The notes: generated by a model not told the origin, from the sequence alone. A DNA stretch of 64,000 nucleotides from Psychroserpens ponticola (GCF_023556315.2 NZ_CP116221.1:1127001-1191000), one strand, 5' to 3'. Numbered from the stretch's first letter, positions 33,997 through 44,076 are shown. Numbers and translations are program-made.

Positions 33997-36900
33997 ATGA
34001 AAGAAGGAATCGCAGGAAAAATTGCCAAAGTCTTTATGCAATCGAAGTTAACCGTGTTGTTAATGATTGTGTTTATGGTCGTTGGAGTGTATAGTTCGTT
34101 TTTAATTCCGCGTGAGGAAGAACCGCAAATTGATGTGCCAATGGCAGACATTTTTGTAGGTTATTCAGGCGCAAGTCCTACAGAAGTTGAGTCACGAGTA
34201 ATTAAGCCTTTAGAGCAATTAATTTCGAATATCAAAGGTGTAGAGTATGTGTATTCGACATCGATGAAAGAACAAGGAATGGTCATTGTACAGTTTTATG
34301 TTGGCGAAGATATTGAGCGTTCGTTTGTAAAATTATACAACGAAATAAACAAGCACATGGATCAAATGCCTCAAGGTGTTACGTTTCCTTTGGTAAAAAC
34401 ACGTGCCATTGATGATGTGCCAATGTTGGGATTGACCTTGTGGAGTGAACATTATGACGACTACCAATTAAGTCAAATGGCACTTGAGTTGGAAGCGGAA
34501 ATAAAAAAGGTAAATGACGTCTCTACGACACATAAAATTGGAGGTAGAAATCGTCAGTTACGTGTTGTTTTAGATAAAGATAAGTTGGCATCAAGTGGTT
34601 TGGACTTCTTGTCGGTTTCTGAAATGATAAAGGCGAATAATAGTCAAATGAGTTCTGGGAGTTTCGATAAAAACGATACTGAATTTTTGATTACTACTGG
34701 TGAGTTTTTAGAATCGGTTATAGATGTTGAAAATTTAGTCGTTGGTGTGCAACAAAATCAACCTATTTATTTAAAGCAAGTGGCACAAATTATTGATGGA
34801 CCAGAAGTGCCTCAGAATTATGTGAGTTTAGGATTTGGAGCAGGAAGTGAGAAGTCTACTGATTATAAATCGGAATATCCAGCAGTTACCATTTCTGTTG
34901 CGAAGCGAAAAGGCGCAGACGCGATGAAACTTTCGGAAATTATTATCGATAAAGTAGATCATTTGCGTACGACTTTAATTCCAGATGATGTACATGTTGA
35001 AGTGACTAGAAATTACGGAGAAACAGCATCTCATAAAGTGTCAGAGTTGTTGTGGCACCTTATAGGTTCTATCATTGCTGTAACAATTGTGGTTATGCTT
35101 GCAATGGGTTGGAGAGGAGGATTGGTCGTGTTTTTATCGGTTCCAATTACATTTGCTTTGACTTTGTTGAGTTACTATATGATGGATTACACGCTCAATA
35201 GAATCACGTTGTTTGCATTGGTTTTTGTGACAGGAATTGTGGTCGATGACTCGATTATTATTGCAGAAAACATGCATCGGCATTTTAAGATGAAACGCTT
35301 GCCATTTAAACAAGCTGCTTTATATGCGATTAACGAGGTTGGAAACCCAACAATTTTAGCCACATTTACAGTTATAGCTTCGGTTTTACCTATGGCTTTT
35401 GTGTCAGGATTAATGGGTCCATATATGGCGCCAATGCCAATTGGAGCATCAATTGCTATGATTTTATCTTTGTTTGTAGCCTTAACTATTACACCTTATT
35501 TAGGTTATATTTTCTTAAGAGAAAAAGATAAAAAAGAAGCAGAGGAAAAGCCTGAAAAAGCAGTAGAAGACACACTTATTTATAGAATATATAACAAATT
35601 TGAAAGACCTCTTTTAGAGAGTAGAGGAAAACGTTGGATCTTTTTAATAGGAACTTTTGTAGTCTTAATAGGAACTATGGTCTTGTTCTTTACCAATTCG
35701 GTTGCCGTAAAAATGTTACCATTTGATAACAAAAATGAATTTCAGGTTGTAATTGATATGCCAGAAGGGTCAACTTTAGAGCGAACAGGAGTTGTGACTC
35801 AAGAGATTTCACAGTATTTATCTACTCGACCAGAAGTGGTAAATTATCAAAATTATGTTGGTACGTCGGCACCAATTACGTTTAATGGTTTAGTTCGTCA
35901 TTATGATTTACGTGGAGGTTCTAATATGGCAGATATTCAAGTGAATTTATTAGCCAAAGAAGAACGTACTGTACAAAGTCATGATATTGCTAAATTATTG
36001 CGCCCAGAGATTCAGAAAATTGCTTCAAAATATAATGCGAATGTGAAGTTAGTAGAAGTTCCACCAGGTCCACCAGTATTATCTACAATTGTTGCAGAAG
36101 TTTATGGACCAGATTATGATGAGCAAATAAAAGTAGCAAATAGTGTTCAGGGTATATTAAAAAAGACAGATGATGTTGTAGATATTGATTGGATGGTTGA
36201 AGATGACCAAACCGAATATCAGTTCGATATCAATAAAGAGAAAGCGATGTTGTATGGTGTGGCACCACAACAAATTGCTTACACCATGAATATGGCGTTA
36301 TCTAACAGATCGATCACCAATTTATATGATGAAGATGCGGTAAATCAAATTGGTTTGGTATTGGCTTTAGATGAAAAGGAAAAATCAACCATCACTGATA
36401 TTTCGCAATTAAAAGTAAAGTCGATACAAGGAAATATGATTCCAATTGCAGATTTGGTCACTATAACAGAGACTACAGCAGCAAAAAGTATTTATCGTAA
36501 AAATCAAAAACGTGTCGTTTACGTCATGGCAGATATGGCTGGTGAATTAGAAAGCCCAGCGTATGCAATTCTAGGAATGGAAGAGAAATTGAAAGAGATT
36601 CCATTACCAAAAGACTACGAATTAAATGAAATGTATTTAGGTCAGCCAGATTTTGAAGATAATTACACTGTAAAATGGGATGGCGAATGGCAAATTACTT
36701 TAGAAGTATTTAGAGATTTAGGAATTGCTTTTTTAGGAGCCATTATTTTAATATATATATTAATTGTAGGCTGGTTTCAAAACTTTAAAGCACCAATTGT
36801 AATGATGGTTGCGATTCCTTTATCCTTAATCGGAATTATTTTAGGACACTGGATTATGGGAGCATTCTTTACTGCAACGTCTTTTATTGGTATGATTGCT

Positions 36901-37191
36901 TTAGCAGGAATTATGGTTAGGAATTCTGTATTACTGATTGATTTTATAAACATAAGAACAGCAGAAGGCATACCACTTAAACAAGCGGCAATTGAAGCAG
37001 GAGCAGTGCGTACTACACCAATTCTATTAACAGCAGGAACCGTTGTTATTGGAGCATTTGTAATACTATTTGATCCTATTTTTCAAGGATTAGCAATTTC
37101 ATTAATGGGAGGAACTATTGTTTCAACAGTGTTGACATTATTAGTGGTGCCTTTAGTGTATTATATGATAGAGAAAAAGAACTTTAAATAA
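33997..37191 (+). CDS. RND efflux permease, AcrB/HAE1-like
   Basis: 1064 residues, full length for the family. An N-terminal membrane helix (about 13-32) is followed by the first periplasmic domain, membrane segments 2-6 (about 345-520, with VFVTGIVVDDSIIIAENMHRHF carrying the proton-relay Asp pair), the second periplasmic domain and a C-terminal membrane bundle. It is proton-driven. The divergent second periplasmic half (YGPDYDEQIKVANSVQ) suggests a metal- or organic-cation-type pump rather than classic AcrB. Confidence 0.92.
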   Translation: MKEGIAGKIAKVFMQSKLTVLLMIVFMVVGVYSSFLIPREEEPQIDVPMADIFVGYSGASPTEVESRVIKPLEQLISNIKGVEYVYSTSMKEQGMVIVQFYVGEDIERSFVKLYNEINKHMDQMPQGVTFPLVKTRAIDDVPMLGLTLWSEHYDDYQLSQMALELEAEIKKVNDVSTTHKIGGRNRQLRVVLDKDKLASSGLDFLSVSEMIKANNSQMSSGSFDKNDTEFLITTGEFLESVIDVENLVVGVQQNQPIYLKQVAQIIDGPEVPQNYVSLGFGAGSEKSTDYKSEYPAVTISVAKRKGADAMKLSEIIIDKVDHLRTTLIPDDVHVEVTRNYGETASHKVSELLWHLIGSIIAVTIVVMLAMGWRGGLVVFLSVPITFALTLLSYYMMDYTLNRITLFALVFVTGIVVDDSIIIAENMHRHFKMKRLPFKQAALYAINEVGNPTILATFTVIASVLPMAFVSGLMGPYMAPMPIGASIAMILSLFVALTITPYLGYIFLREKDKKEAEEKPEKAVEDTLIYRIYNKFERPLLESRGKRWIFLIGTFVVLIGTMVLFFTNSVAVKMLPFDNKNEFQVVIDMPEGSTLERTGVVTQEISQYLSTRPEVVNYQNYVGTSAPITFNGLVRHYDLRGGSNMADIQVNLLAKEERTVQSHDIAKLLRPEIQKIASKYNANVKLVEVPPGPPVLSTIVAEVYGPDYDEQIKVANSVQGILKKTDDVVDIDWMVEDDQTEYQFDINKEKAMLYGVAPQQIAYTMNMALSNRSITNLYDEDAVNQIGLVLALDEKEKSTITDISQLKVKSIQGNMIPIADLVTITETTAAKSIYRKNQKRVVYVMADMAGELESPAYAILGMEEKLKEIPLPKDYELNEMYLGQPDFEDNYTVKWDGEWQITLEVFRDLGIAFLGAIILIYILIVGWFQNFKAPIVMMVAIPLSLIGIILGHWIMGAFFTATSFIGMIALAGIMVRNSVLLIDFINIRTAEGIPLKQAAIEAGAVRTTPILLTAGTVVIGAFVILFDPIFQGLAISLMGGTIVSTVLTLLVVPLVYYMIEKKNFK

Positions 37192-37274
37192 AGGTTCGTC
37201 TCTTCAAGTGGTTTTTTAAATTATCGAAATCAAAATATACTTTGATTAAAGATACCAAAGTATAGCCTTAAAAA

Positions 37275-37339
37275 TTGTATCGAGAAGTTTTAATGGTTCT
37301 CGATACAAATTCTAAAGTATTCGGAGTCACTCGAACTGA
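37275..37339. repeat. 12-bp inverted repeat TTGTATCGAGAA and TCGAACTGA block
   Basis: Perfect 12-bp arms (37275-37286 and 37297-37308) around a 10-nt loop. ACTCGAACTGA at 37329-37339 is the reverse complement of TCAGTTCGAGT in the 33863-33980 element. The two spacers flank the pump gene and belong to the same repeat family. Confidence 0.7.
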
Positions 37340-37359
37340 AGATATTAAAATAAAAAATA

Positions 37360-37665
37360 ATGAAATTACTTATAGTTACTGTAGTTGATTACTACAAAAA
37401 GGATATTATCAGATTATTTAAACAAGCTCAAATAAATAATTTTAGTGAATCTGATATTGAGGGTTTTAAAGCTGATGCATCTGTAAAGATGTCTTCTAGT
37501 TGGTTTGTTAGTGAGCAAAGTGGAGCAGATTCGGAAATGTTTTTTTCTTTTACTGAAGATGAAAAGATAGATGTTTTGTTCAATTTAATAAAAGAATTTA
37601 ATAATAATCTAGAAACGAACAACCCAATAAAAGCGGTTGTGGTTCCTATAGAAAGATCTATATAA
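37360..37665 (+). CDS. small PII-like/DUF3240-type protein
   Basis: 101 residues, alpha/beta, no signal peptide (MKLLIVTVVDYYKKDIIRLF at the start; IKAVVVPIERSI at the end). Length and strand order fit the PII-like small proteins often found next to metal RND pumps. The assignment rests mostly on context and shape. Confidence 0.55.
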   Translation: MKLLIVTVVDYYKKDIIRLFKQAQINNFSESDIEGFKADASVKMSSSWFVSEQSGADSEMFFSFTEDEKIDVLFNLIKEFNNNLETNNPIKAVVVPIERSI

Positions 37666-37682
37666 ATTTAAAAATTATTAAA

Positions 37683-37892
37683 ATGTTAAATACATATTTT
37701 AGAGTGATCGTTGGTGTTATGGTACTTTTAAGTGTCGTTTTGACCGTTTATGTGAGTCCAAATTGGGTGTGGTTTACGGTTTTTATTGGTGTGAATTTAA
37801 TTCAATCTGCTTTTACAAATTGGTGTTTGTTAGAAACCATATTAATGAAGTTAGGTGTTAAAAAAGGAGGAGATAGTTGTTCTATTAATTAG
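37683..37892 (+). CDS. DUF2892 small inner-membrane protein
   Basis: 69 residues with two membrane spans (about 5-27, 29-48) and the pattern YFRVIVGVMVLLSVVLTVYVSPNW of YgaP-like DUF2892 domains; the tail has CSIN. DUF2892 is frequently linked to rhodaneses and sulfur or metal stress genes. It follows the PII-like gene by 17 nt and probably ends the first RND operon. Confidence 0.75.
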   Translation: MLNTYFRVIVGVMVLLSVVLTVYVSPNWVWFTVFIGVNLIQSAFTNWCLLETILMKLGVKKGGDSCSIN

Positions 37893-37959
37893 CAAGAAGT
37901 GTTTTGTATGAATAGTAATGAAGTTAGAAGCAGTTTTAATGATGTTTATTCTAGAATAT

Positions 37960-38003
37960 GTAACATTTGCTACAGACGAAATGATGTGTTTTTAATATCT
38001 TCG
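37960..38003 (+). promoter_or_regulatory. class B promoter module of the heavy-metal RND operon
   Basis: GTAACATTTGCTAC at 37960-37973 (one mismatch in the right arm) and TATCTTCG at 37996-38003 (one mismatch to TAnnTTTG) at the standard 22-bp distance. The inferred leader to 38012 is only about 5 nt. Confidence 0.55.
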
Positions 38004-38011
38004 TAAAGCTT

Positions 38012-38401
38012 ATGAGTAAATTACTAGCCATAATATTCTCTTTTTTGATTCTTATTCAAAGTTTCAATATTAATTTTGAAGACATTTCAAAATTCAAAAT
38101 TTTATTGGAGCATGCTAATTATCATGCAGAAACTTATGGCGATTCATTTGTTGAATTTATAGCTGAACATTATGGAGATGCTAAATACCAACATGCTGGT
38201 GAGCACGAAGAACATAAAGACTTACCGTTTAACGATAGTCAGCATCAACTTACGCATATTAATTCGTCTTTTATTTTAAATTCGATTAGTTGTAATATTG
38301 AATATTCTTCTTTTACTGAAATTCCTTTAAATTTCTTATACAAGGAATCGTCTTCCTTATTTGAAAAACTTGCTGTTTTTCAGCCTCCAAGATTCGCATA
38401 A
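38012..38401 (+). CDS. His-rich exported protein preceding the CzcA operon
   Basis: 129 residues with an N-terminal signal segment (residues 3-20) and a histidine-rich middle: HANYHAET, EHYGDAKYQHAGEHEEHKD, HQLTH. It is likely a periplasmic metal chaperone or sensor of the heavy-metal efflux operon that follows. I know no characterised homologue; proteins of this kind commonly precede CzcA genes in flavobacteria. Confidence 0.7.
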   Translation: MSKLLAIIFSFLILIQSFNINFEDISKFKILLEHANYHAETYGDSFVEFIAEHYGDAKYQHAGEHEEHKDLPFNDSQHQLTHINSSFILNSISCNIEYSSFTEIPLNFLYKESSSLFEKLAVFQPPRFA

Positions 38402-38429
38402 TTTATAATTGGTTAAAAATTATTTTAAT

Positions 38430-38452
38430 ATAAGCTGTAGTCAATAGCTTAT
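38430..38452. repeat. short inverted repeat before the CzcA gene
   Basis: ATAAGCT (38430-38436) and AGCTTAT (38446-38452) form a 7-bp stem with a 9-nt loop in the 71-nt leader between the His-rich protein gene and czcA. It has no T-run, so it is a possible RNA hairpin or operator rather than a terminator. Confidence 0.4.
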
Positions 38453-38472
38453 GCCATTATTATATATGAATT

Positions 38473-41400
38473 ATGTTAGAAAATATTATAAAATTTAGTT
38501 TAAAGAATAAGCTTATTATTCTTCTATTTATCACATTTGTGATTGGTTTCGGAATATATTCTGTAACCAAAATACCTATTGGAGCAGTTCCAGATATTAC
38601 AAATAACCAAGTTCAAGTCATTACGACATCTAGAAATTTATCAACTCAAGATGTAGAGCAATTTATTACTTATCCTGTAGAATTGGAAATGGCTAACTTA
38701 CCAGGAGTTGAAGAAATCCGTTCGGTCTCAAAGTTTGGTCTTTCAGTTGTAACTATAGTTTTTGATGAAAATTTAGGAACCTATTTACCAAGACAATTAA
38801 TTGCTGAAAAAATAAAATCGGCTTCTGAGAAAATTCCACAGGGTTTCGGTACACCAGAAATGGGTCCGATAACAACAGGATTAGGTGAGATTTATCAATA
38901 TGTATTAGATGTAAAACCTGGATTTGAAAATCGTTATTCTGTTACAGAGTTACGGACTATTCAAGATTGGATTGTAAAACGTCAATTGTCTGGAATTACA
39001 GGAGTGGTTGAAGTCAATACTTGGGGAGGATTTTTAAAACAATACGAAATCGCTATTAATCCTCAAAAATTGAAAGCAATGCATATTGCAATTTCAGATA
39101 TTTATACTGCATTAGAGAAAAATAATAGCGTTGCTGGTGGTGGTTATATTGAGAAAACAAACAAGGCTTTTTTTATTCGAGGAGAAGGGTTGGTGTCTTC
39201 TATTGAAGATATCGAAAATATTGTTGTAAAAAATGACGGATTACCAATTTATATAAAAGACGTTGCTAATGTAGGCTTTGGTAATGCCACACGTTTTGGA
39301 GCTATTACAGGAAATGGTGAAGGCGAAAAAGTACTTGGTCAGATCATGATGCTTAAAGATGGTAATTCTAAACAAGTTATTGATGCAGTAAAAGAGCGTG
39401 TAGCTTCCATTCAAAGCGCTTTACCTGAAGGTGTTTACATTAATGGTTTTTTGGAGCGCAGTGAACTTATTGGTAAAACTACTTTTACTGTTGCCGAAAA
39501 CTTAATATTAGGATCACTCATTGTTATTTTTGTTGTGGTCATTTTATTAGGAAACCTGCGCTCTGGTTTGGTTGTAGCTTCAGTGATACCTTTAAGTCTT
39601 CTGTTTGCAATTTCATTAATGAACATCTTCGGAATTGATGCAAACTTGATGAGTTTAGGTGCTATCGATTTTGGGATTATTATAGATGGAGCAGTTATTA
39701 TCGTAGAGTTCATTGCTTTTCAGATTACAGCTCAAGTTGTTAAAATAAAATCTTTGTCTAAAGAAGAGCAGCAGTCAAAAGTCGATGCTATTACACTCAA
39801 AAGTGCATCTAAAATGATGAATTCTGCCATTTTTGGACAATTGATTATTCTCATTGTGTTTATTCCTATTTTATCATTAAGTGGTGTTGAAGGAAAAATG
39901 TTCAAACCAATGGCATTAACCTTCAGTTTTGCATTAATAGGAGCCATGTTGTTTTGTTTGACTTATGTTCCAGTGATCTCTTCAATGTTTTTAAAACCAA
40001 AAGCGCAAAGCGATAAAAATGTTTCAGTGCGCATAATGAAATTCTTGAATAAAGGTTATAGTCCAATTATAAATTGGGCATTAGGTCATAAAAAAATAGT
40101 GATTTCACTTTCAGTAGTTTTATTGGTAACAAGTTTCTGGGTTTTTAGTAAAATGGGAGGCGAATTTGTTCCTACGTTAGATGAAGGTGATTTTGTAATT
40201 CAACCGGTTTTAAAAACTGGGACTTCATTAAGTAAAACCATTGAGATTACTACTAAAATTGAACAAATTCTACTGGATAATTTTCCAGAAGTAGACCAAG
40301 TCGTAAGTAGAATTGGTGCTGCTGAGGTTCCGACAGATCCAATGTCTATGGAAGAAAGTGATGTCATTATCAAATTGAAACCAAAAAATGAATGGACTTC
40401 AGCTAAAAGTAAAGATGAACTGGCTGATAAGTTTAAAGAAGCGTTGACTGTGATTCCAGGAATGGAAGTCGAATTTACGCAACCTATCGAAATGCGTTTT
40501 AATGAGTTAATTACAGGAGTTAGAGCAGATGTTGCTATAAAAATATTTGGTGAAGATTTGTCTGTTTTAGCAACGAAAGCTGATGAAATAAAATCGCTCA
40601 TTCAAAATGTTGATGGTGCATCTGACATTGTCATTGAAAAAGTGGAAGGATTGCCGCAAATGAGTGTGAATTATAACCGTCATAAAATTGCACGCTATGG
40701 TTTAAATATATCAGATTTAAATGAAATTATTTCTATGGGTTTTGCTGGTAAAACTGCTGGTAGCGTTTTTGAAGGTGAAAAGCGTTTTGATTTGGTTATT
40801 CGTTTGGATGCAACACACCGAAAAAATATTGAAAGTCTTCAGAATTTATACGTAGATGCACCAACAGGAATAAAAATTCCATTGAATGAATTAGCTGAAA
40901 TTAAATACACGACTGGACCTGCTAAAATTTCTAGAGATGATACTAAACGACGTATTGTTGTTGGTGTAAATGTTAGAAATAGAGATTTGCAATCGGTTGT
41001 AGATGATGTGCAAGCTATTATTAAAAGTAAGTTAAAACTACCAACAGGTTACACCATTACTTATGGAGGACAATTTGAAAACTTACAAAGTGCTAAAGCT
41101 CGTTTAATGGTAGCAGTGCCAGTTGCTTTGGTGCTTATTTTTATCCTTTTATATTTTGCCTTCAATTCAGTTAAAGAGGCATTAATGATATATTCTGCAA
41201 TTCCTTTATCTGCTGTTGGTGGTATTTTGTTGTTATGGATTAGAGATTTGCCCTTTAGTATTTCTGCAGGTGTTGGTTTTATTGCTTTATTCGGAATTGC
41301 TGTATTAAATGGTATTGTTCTTATTGAACATTTTAAAGAATTAAAAGAACAAGGAATTACTAATATTGAAGAACGTATTAAACGAGGAACTTCAGAACGT

Positions 41401-42786
41401 TTGCGTCCAGTAATATTAACTGCTGCTGCAGCAGCTTTAGGGTTTTTGCCAATGGCAATTTCTACCAATGCAGGAGCCGAAGTACAACGACCTCTTGCTA
41501 CAGTAGTTATAGGTGGATTGGTTAGCGCAACGATTCTAACTTTAGTCGTACTACCTGTTTTATATGCTTGGTTTGAAGAGAAATCAGTACTGAAAATCAA
41601 TAAAAAAAATAGTGTTTCGGTACTTATAATTGCATTTTCATTGACAATGAATGCGCAGCAAAATCTTTTAACTATTGATGAAACTTTAAATTTAGCTATA
41701 GAAAATAATGCTGGTTTAAAAGCTTCATCGTTAGAAGTTGATGAAGCAGATGCTTTAATTGGAAGCGCCTTTAGTTTTGATAAAACATCGATTTATTATA
41801 ATTATGATGAGAATAATTTGGCAATAAATGGAAGTCCTTTGAAAGTGTTTGGGATTTCTCAAGACTTCAAATTTCCAACGGTCTATTTTGCTGATAAAAA
41901 AGTAAATAAAGCACAGTATAAAGTTCAAGAATCAAATTACAGTATAAGGTTGCAATCTTTAAAACGTGATGTGTATTTAGCATTTTATGATTTAAGTTAT
42001 GCTAAAAACAAAGCGAAGAGTTTTCAATATTTGGATAGTTTATATCAAAATTTTGCAAAAGCAGCAGAACGACGTTTTGAATTGGGAGAAACCAATTATT
42101 TAGAGATGATTACTGCTAAATCAAAGCAAAAACAATTAAATACTCTTTATAAACAAGCCGAACAAGACGTTATTTTAAATATTGAACAATTGAAAAAAGT
42201 TGTTCAGGTTGATAGTTTGAAAATTATAGATGAACCTTTATTGAAATTGAAATTGGAAAGTATTTCAACAGAAGACAATATTGGACTTTTGTTTTTTGAA
42301 GATTCTAAAAACTATTACGAAGCATTATATCGAAAGGAGAAACAAGATCTGCTTCCAGACTTAAGTGTTGAGTATTTTCAAGGTTCAAATAGCAGTTTAA
42401 ACACGAACATACAAGGTTATCAATTTGGTCTAAAAATCCCTCTGCTCTTTAGTGGGAATTCATCAAAAATTAAAGCTTCAAAAATAGCACAAGAAGTTGT
42501 TGTCGAACAAAAACTAGATTACCAAATAAAATTGATAGCAGAATATAAAATGTTATTAGCAAAACTTAAACAGTATGACGAAGCTATTTCTTATTATGAG
42601 ATTCAAGGAAAAAACCTTTCCGAAGAAATTATTAAAACTGCAGAACGTACTTTTAAAGAAGGTGAAATTGATTTCTTTCAATACATACAAAGTATAGAAA
42701 CAGCAATGGATATCGAGTTAACATATCTCAATAATCTTAATAAATATAATCAAACTGTTATTGCCATAAATTATTTAATCTTATAA
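38473..42786 (+). CDS. CzcA/CusA heavy-metal RND pump fused to a TolC domain
   Basis: 1437 residues. Residues 1-1040 are a CzcA/CusA-type permease: PIGAVPDITNNQVQV near the N-terminus, AIDFGIIIDGAVIIVEF in membrane segment 4 and GGEFVPTLDEGDFVIQP at the second half. From about residue 1060 a TolC/OEP-like domain follows (LLTIDETLNLAIENNAGLK; RRFELGETNYLEMITAKSKQKQ). No stop or frame change separates them. The fusion is a known Bacteroidota architecture, so a separate TolC gene is not needed. Substrate by family: divalent or monovalent metals. Confidence 0.92.
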   Translation: MLENIIKFSLKNKLIILLFITFVIGFGIYSVTKIPIGAVPDITNNQVQVITTSRNLSTQDVEQFITYPVELEMANLPGVEEIRSVSKFGLSVVTIVFDENLGTYLPRQLIAEKIKSASEKIPQGFGTPEMGPITTGLGEIYQYVLDVKPGFENRYSVTELRTIQDWIVKRQLSGITGVVEVNTWGGFLKQYEIAINPQKLKAMHIAISDIYTALEKNNSVAGGGYIEKTNKAFFIRGEGLVSSIEDIENIVVKNDGLPIYIKDVANVGFGNATRFGAITGNGEGEKVLGQIMMLKDGNSKQVIDAVKERVASIQSALPEGVYINGFLERSELIGKTTFTVAENLILGSLIVIFVVVILLGNLRSGLVVASVIPLSLLFAISLMNIFGIDANLMSLGAIDFGIIIDGAVIIVEFIAFQITAQVVKIKSLSKEEQQSKVDAITLKSASKMMNSAIFGQLIILIVFIPILSLSGVEGKMFKPMALTFSFALIGAMLFCLTYVPVISSMFLKPKAQSDKNVSVRIMKFLNKGYSPIINWALGHKKIVISLSVVLLVTSFWVFSKMGGEFVPTLDEGDFVIQPVLKTGTSLSKTIEITTKIEQILLDNFPEVDQVVSRIGAAEVPTDPMSMEESDVIIKLKPKNEWTSAKSKDELADKFKEALTVIPGMEVEFTQPIEMRFNELITGVRADVAIKIFGEDLSVLATKADEIKSLIQNVDGASDIVIEKVEGLPQMSVNYNRHKIARYGLNISDLNEIISMGFAGKTAGSVFEGEKRFDLVIRLDATHRKNIESLQNLYVDAPTGIKIPLNELAEIKYTTGPAKISRDDTKRRIVVGVNVRNRDLQSVVDDVQAIIKSKLKLPTGYTITYGGQFENLQSAKARLMVAVPVALVLIFILLYFAFNSVKEALMIYSAIPLSAVGGILLLWIRDLPFSISAGVGFIALFGIAVLNGIVLIEHFKELKEQGITNIEERIKRGTSERLRPVILTAAAAALGFLPMAISTNAGAEVQRPLATVVIGGLVSATILTLVVLPVLYAWFEEKSVLKINKKNSVSVLIIAFSLTMNAQQNLLTIDETLNLAIENNAGLKASSLEVDEADALIGSAFSFDKTSIYYNYDENNLAINGSPLKVFGISQDFKFPTVYFADKKVNKAQYKVQESNYSIRLQSLKRDVYLAFYDLSYAKNKAKSFQYLDSLYQNFAKAAERRFELGETNYLEMITAKSKQKQLNTLYKQAEQDVILNIEQLKKVVQVDSLKIIDEPLLKLKLESISTEDNIGLLFFEDSKNYYEALYRKEKQDLLPDLSVEYFQGSNSSLNTNIQGYQFGLKIPLLFSGNSSKIKASKIAQEVVVEQKLDYQIKLIAEYKMLLAKLKQYDEAISYYEIQGKNLSEEIIKTAERTFKEGEIDFFQYIQSIETAMDIELTYLNNLNKYNQTVIAINYLIL

Positions 42787-42797
42787 AATCAATTCTA

Positions 42798-43922
42798 ATG
42801 AAATACATATATATCCTATTATTTTCACTTGTTTTAATGGCTTGTGGGAATTCCGATAAAAATAGCAATACACAAAATGGAATATCAGCTGATTCCGGCA
42901 AAATTGTAGTCAGCACCTCACAATTTGAAGGTGAACAGATGCAATTGGGAACACTTACAAAACACGTCTTTAATCAAACAATTAAGACTAGTGGAATGAT
43001 TGATGTTCCACCACAAAATAAAGCAAATGTGAGTGCTTTTTTTGGTGGCTACATCACTAAAACTCTTTTGTTAGTTGGTGATGAGGTAGCAAAAGGACAA
43101 CTTTTAGTTACGCTTGAAAATCCAGATTTTGTTGAAATACAACAACAATATTTAGAAGTTGCAGAGCAATTGAATTATCTAAAATCAGAATTCGAAAGGC
43201 AAAAAACGCTATTCAATGAGAATATTACATCGCAAAAAAACTTTTTAAAAGCAGAAAGCATCTATAAAAGTAGTTTGGCGCAATATAATGGACTACGTAA
43301 AAAACTAACGATGATGAACATTAATCCTTCATCTGTAGAGAATGGTCTAATGACCTCAAAAATAAATTTATATGCACCTATTGAAGGTTATGTAACAAAA
43401 GTAAATGTGAGTAATGGAACTTATGTATCACCAGCAGATATTATTATTGAAATTGTAGATACAGAGCATATTCATTTAGAATTATCGGTATTTGAAAAAG
43501 ATATTTTGAATATTAAAAAAGGGCAAAATATAGAATTTCAAATCCCTGAAGCTTCAGACAAAATATTTGAAGCTGAAGTACATTTGGTAGGTACAACCAT
43601 AGATGAAAAGAATAGAACTGTCAAAATACACGCTCATATCGATGATGAAAAACAAGCAAATTTTATAGTTGGTATGTTCGTTGAAGCAGAAATTATTACA
43701 AATTCTAAAGAGAGTTGGTCATTACCAAGGAACGCTGTAGTTGAAATTGAAGATAATTATTTTATTTTAGTACTAGATACAAAAGCAACACAGTATACTT
43801 TTGATACATTGAAATTAGATGTAGGGAGTACTACAGAAGATTTTATAGAAGTTTTAAATACATCAGATCTGAAAGATATTCCAATTTTGTTTGAAGGTGC
43901 TTTTATGTTATTAGCGGATTAA
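42798..43922 (+). CDS. CzcB/CusB-like adaptor lipoprotein
   Basis: 374 residues with a lipoprotein signal ending at C16 (VLMAC). The adaptor domains are clear: FFGGYITKTLLLVGDEVAKGQLL, a coiled-coil hairpin (about 110-175), INLYAPIEGYVTKVNVSNGTYV and a beta-barrel. It lies 11 nt after the CzcA-TolC fusion gene and bridges the two membranes. Confidence 0.9.
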   Translation: MKYIYILLFSLVLMACGNSDKNSNTQNGISADSGKIVVSTSQFEGEQMQLGTLTKHVFNQTIKTSGMIDVPPQNKANVSAFFGGYITKTLLLVGDEVAKGQLLVTLENPDFVEIQQQYLEVAEQLNYLKSEFERQKTLFNENITSQKNFLKAESIYKSSLAQYNGLRKKLTMMNINPSSVENGLMTSKINLYAPIEGYVTKVNVSNGTYVSPADIIIEIVDTEHIHLELSVFEKDILNIKKGQNIEFQIPEASDKIFEAEVHLVGTTIDEKNRTVKIHAHIDDEKQANFIVGMFVEAEIITNSKESWSLPRNAVVEIEDNYFILVLDTKATQYTFDTLKLDVGSTTEDFIEVLNTSDLKDIPILFEGAFMLLAD

Positions 43923-44032
43923 AACATTTTAAATTTATAGTAACCACTACTTATGAAATAAAATAGTGAAGAATCACATAGTCATAAGCAGCAATTGGTT
44001 TTTTGTCGTTATTAAGATTTAAGATGAGATAC

Positions 44033-44076
44033 CTGATGAAAATCATAGTCTGAAAATCGTAGTTTAACTAATTTAG
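44033..44076 (+). promoter_or_regulatory. class A (FNR-like) promoter module
   Basis: TGATGAAAATCA at 44034-44045 is followed 22 bp after the 14-mer by TAATTTAG at 44069-44076, one mismatch to TAnnTTTG. The inferred leader to 44120 is about 40 nt. The variant box ending TTAG is shared with the copy at 589-632. Confidence 0.5.

Noticed and set aside
41061-41600. 179-codon open frame opposite the CzcA gene
   Set aside because: It lies antisense within a well-conserved domain, has no promoter, and its composition mirrors the opposite strand.
38473-42786. CzcA-TolC joining suspected to be a missing stop or sequencing artefact
   Set aside because: The join is a clean linker and the same fusion is common in Bacteroidota, so it is a natural fusion.
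43941-43954. GTAACCACTACTTA after the CzcB gene as a class B site
   Set aside because: The right arm does not match GTTAC and no box or gene start follows at the right distance.
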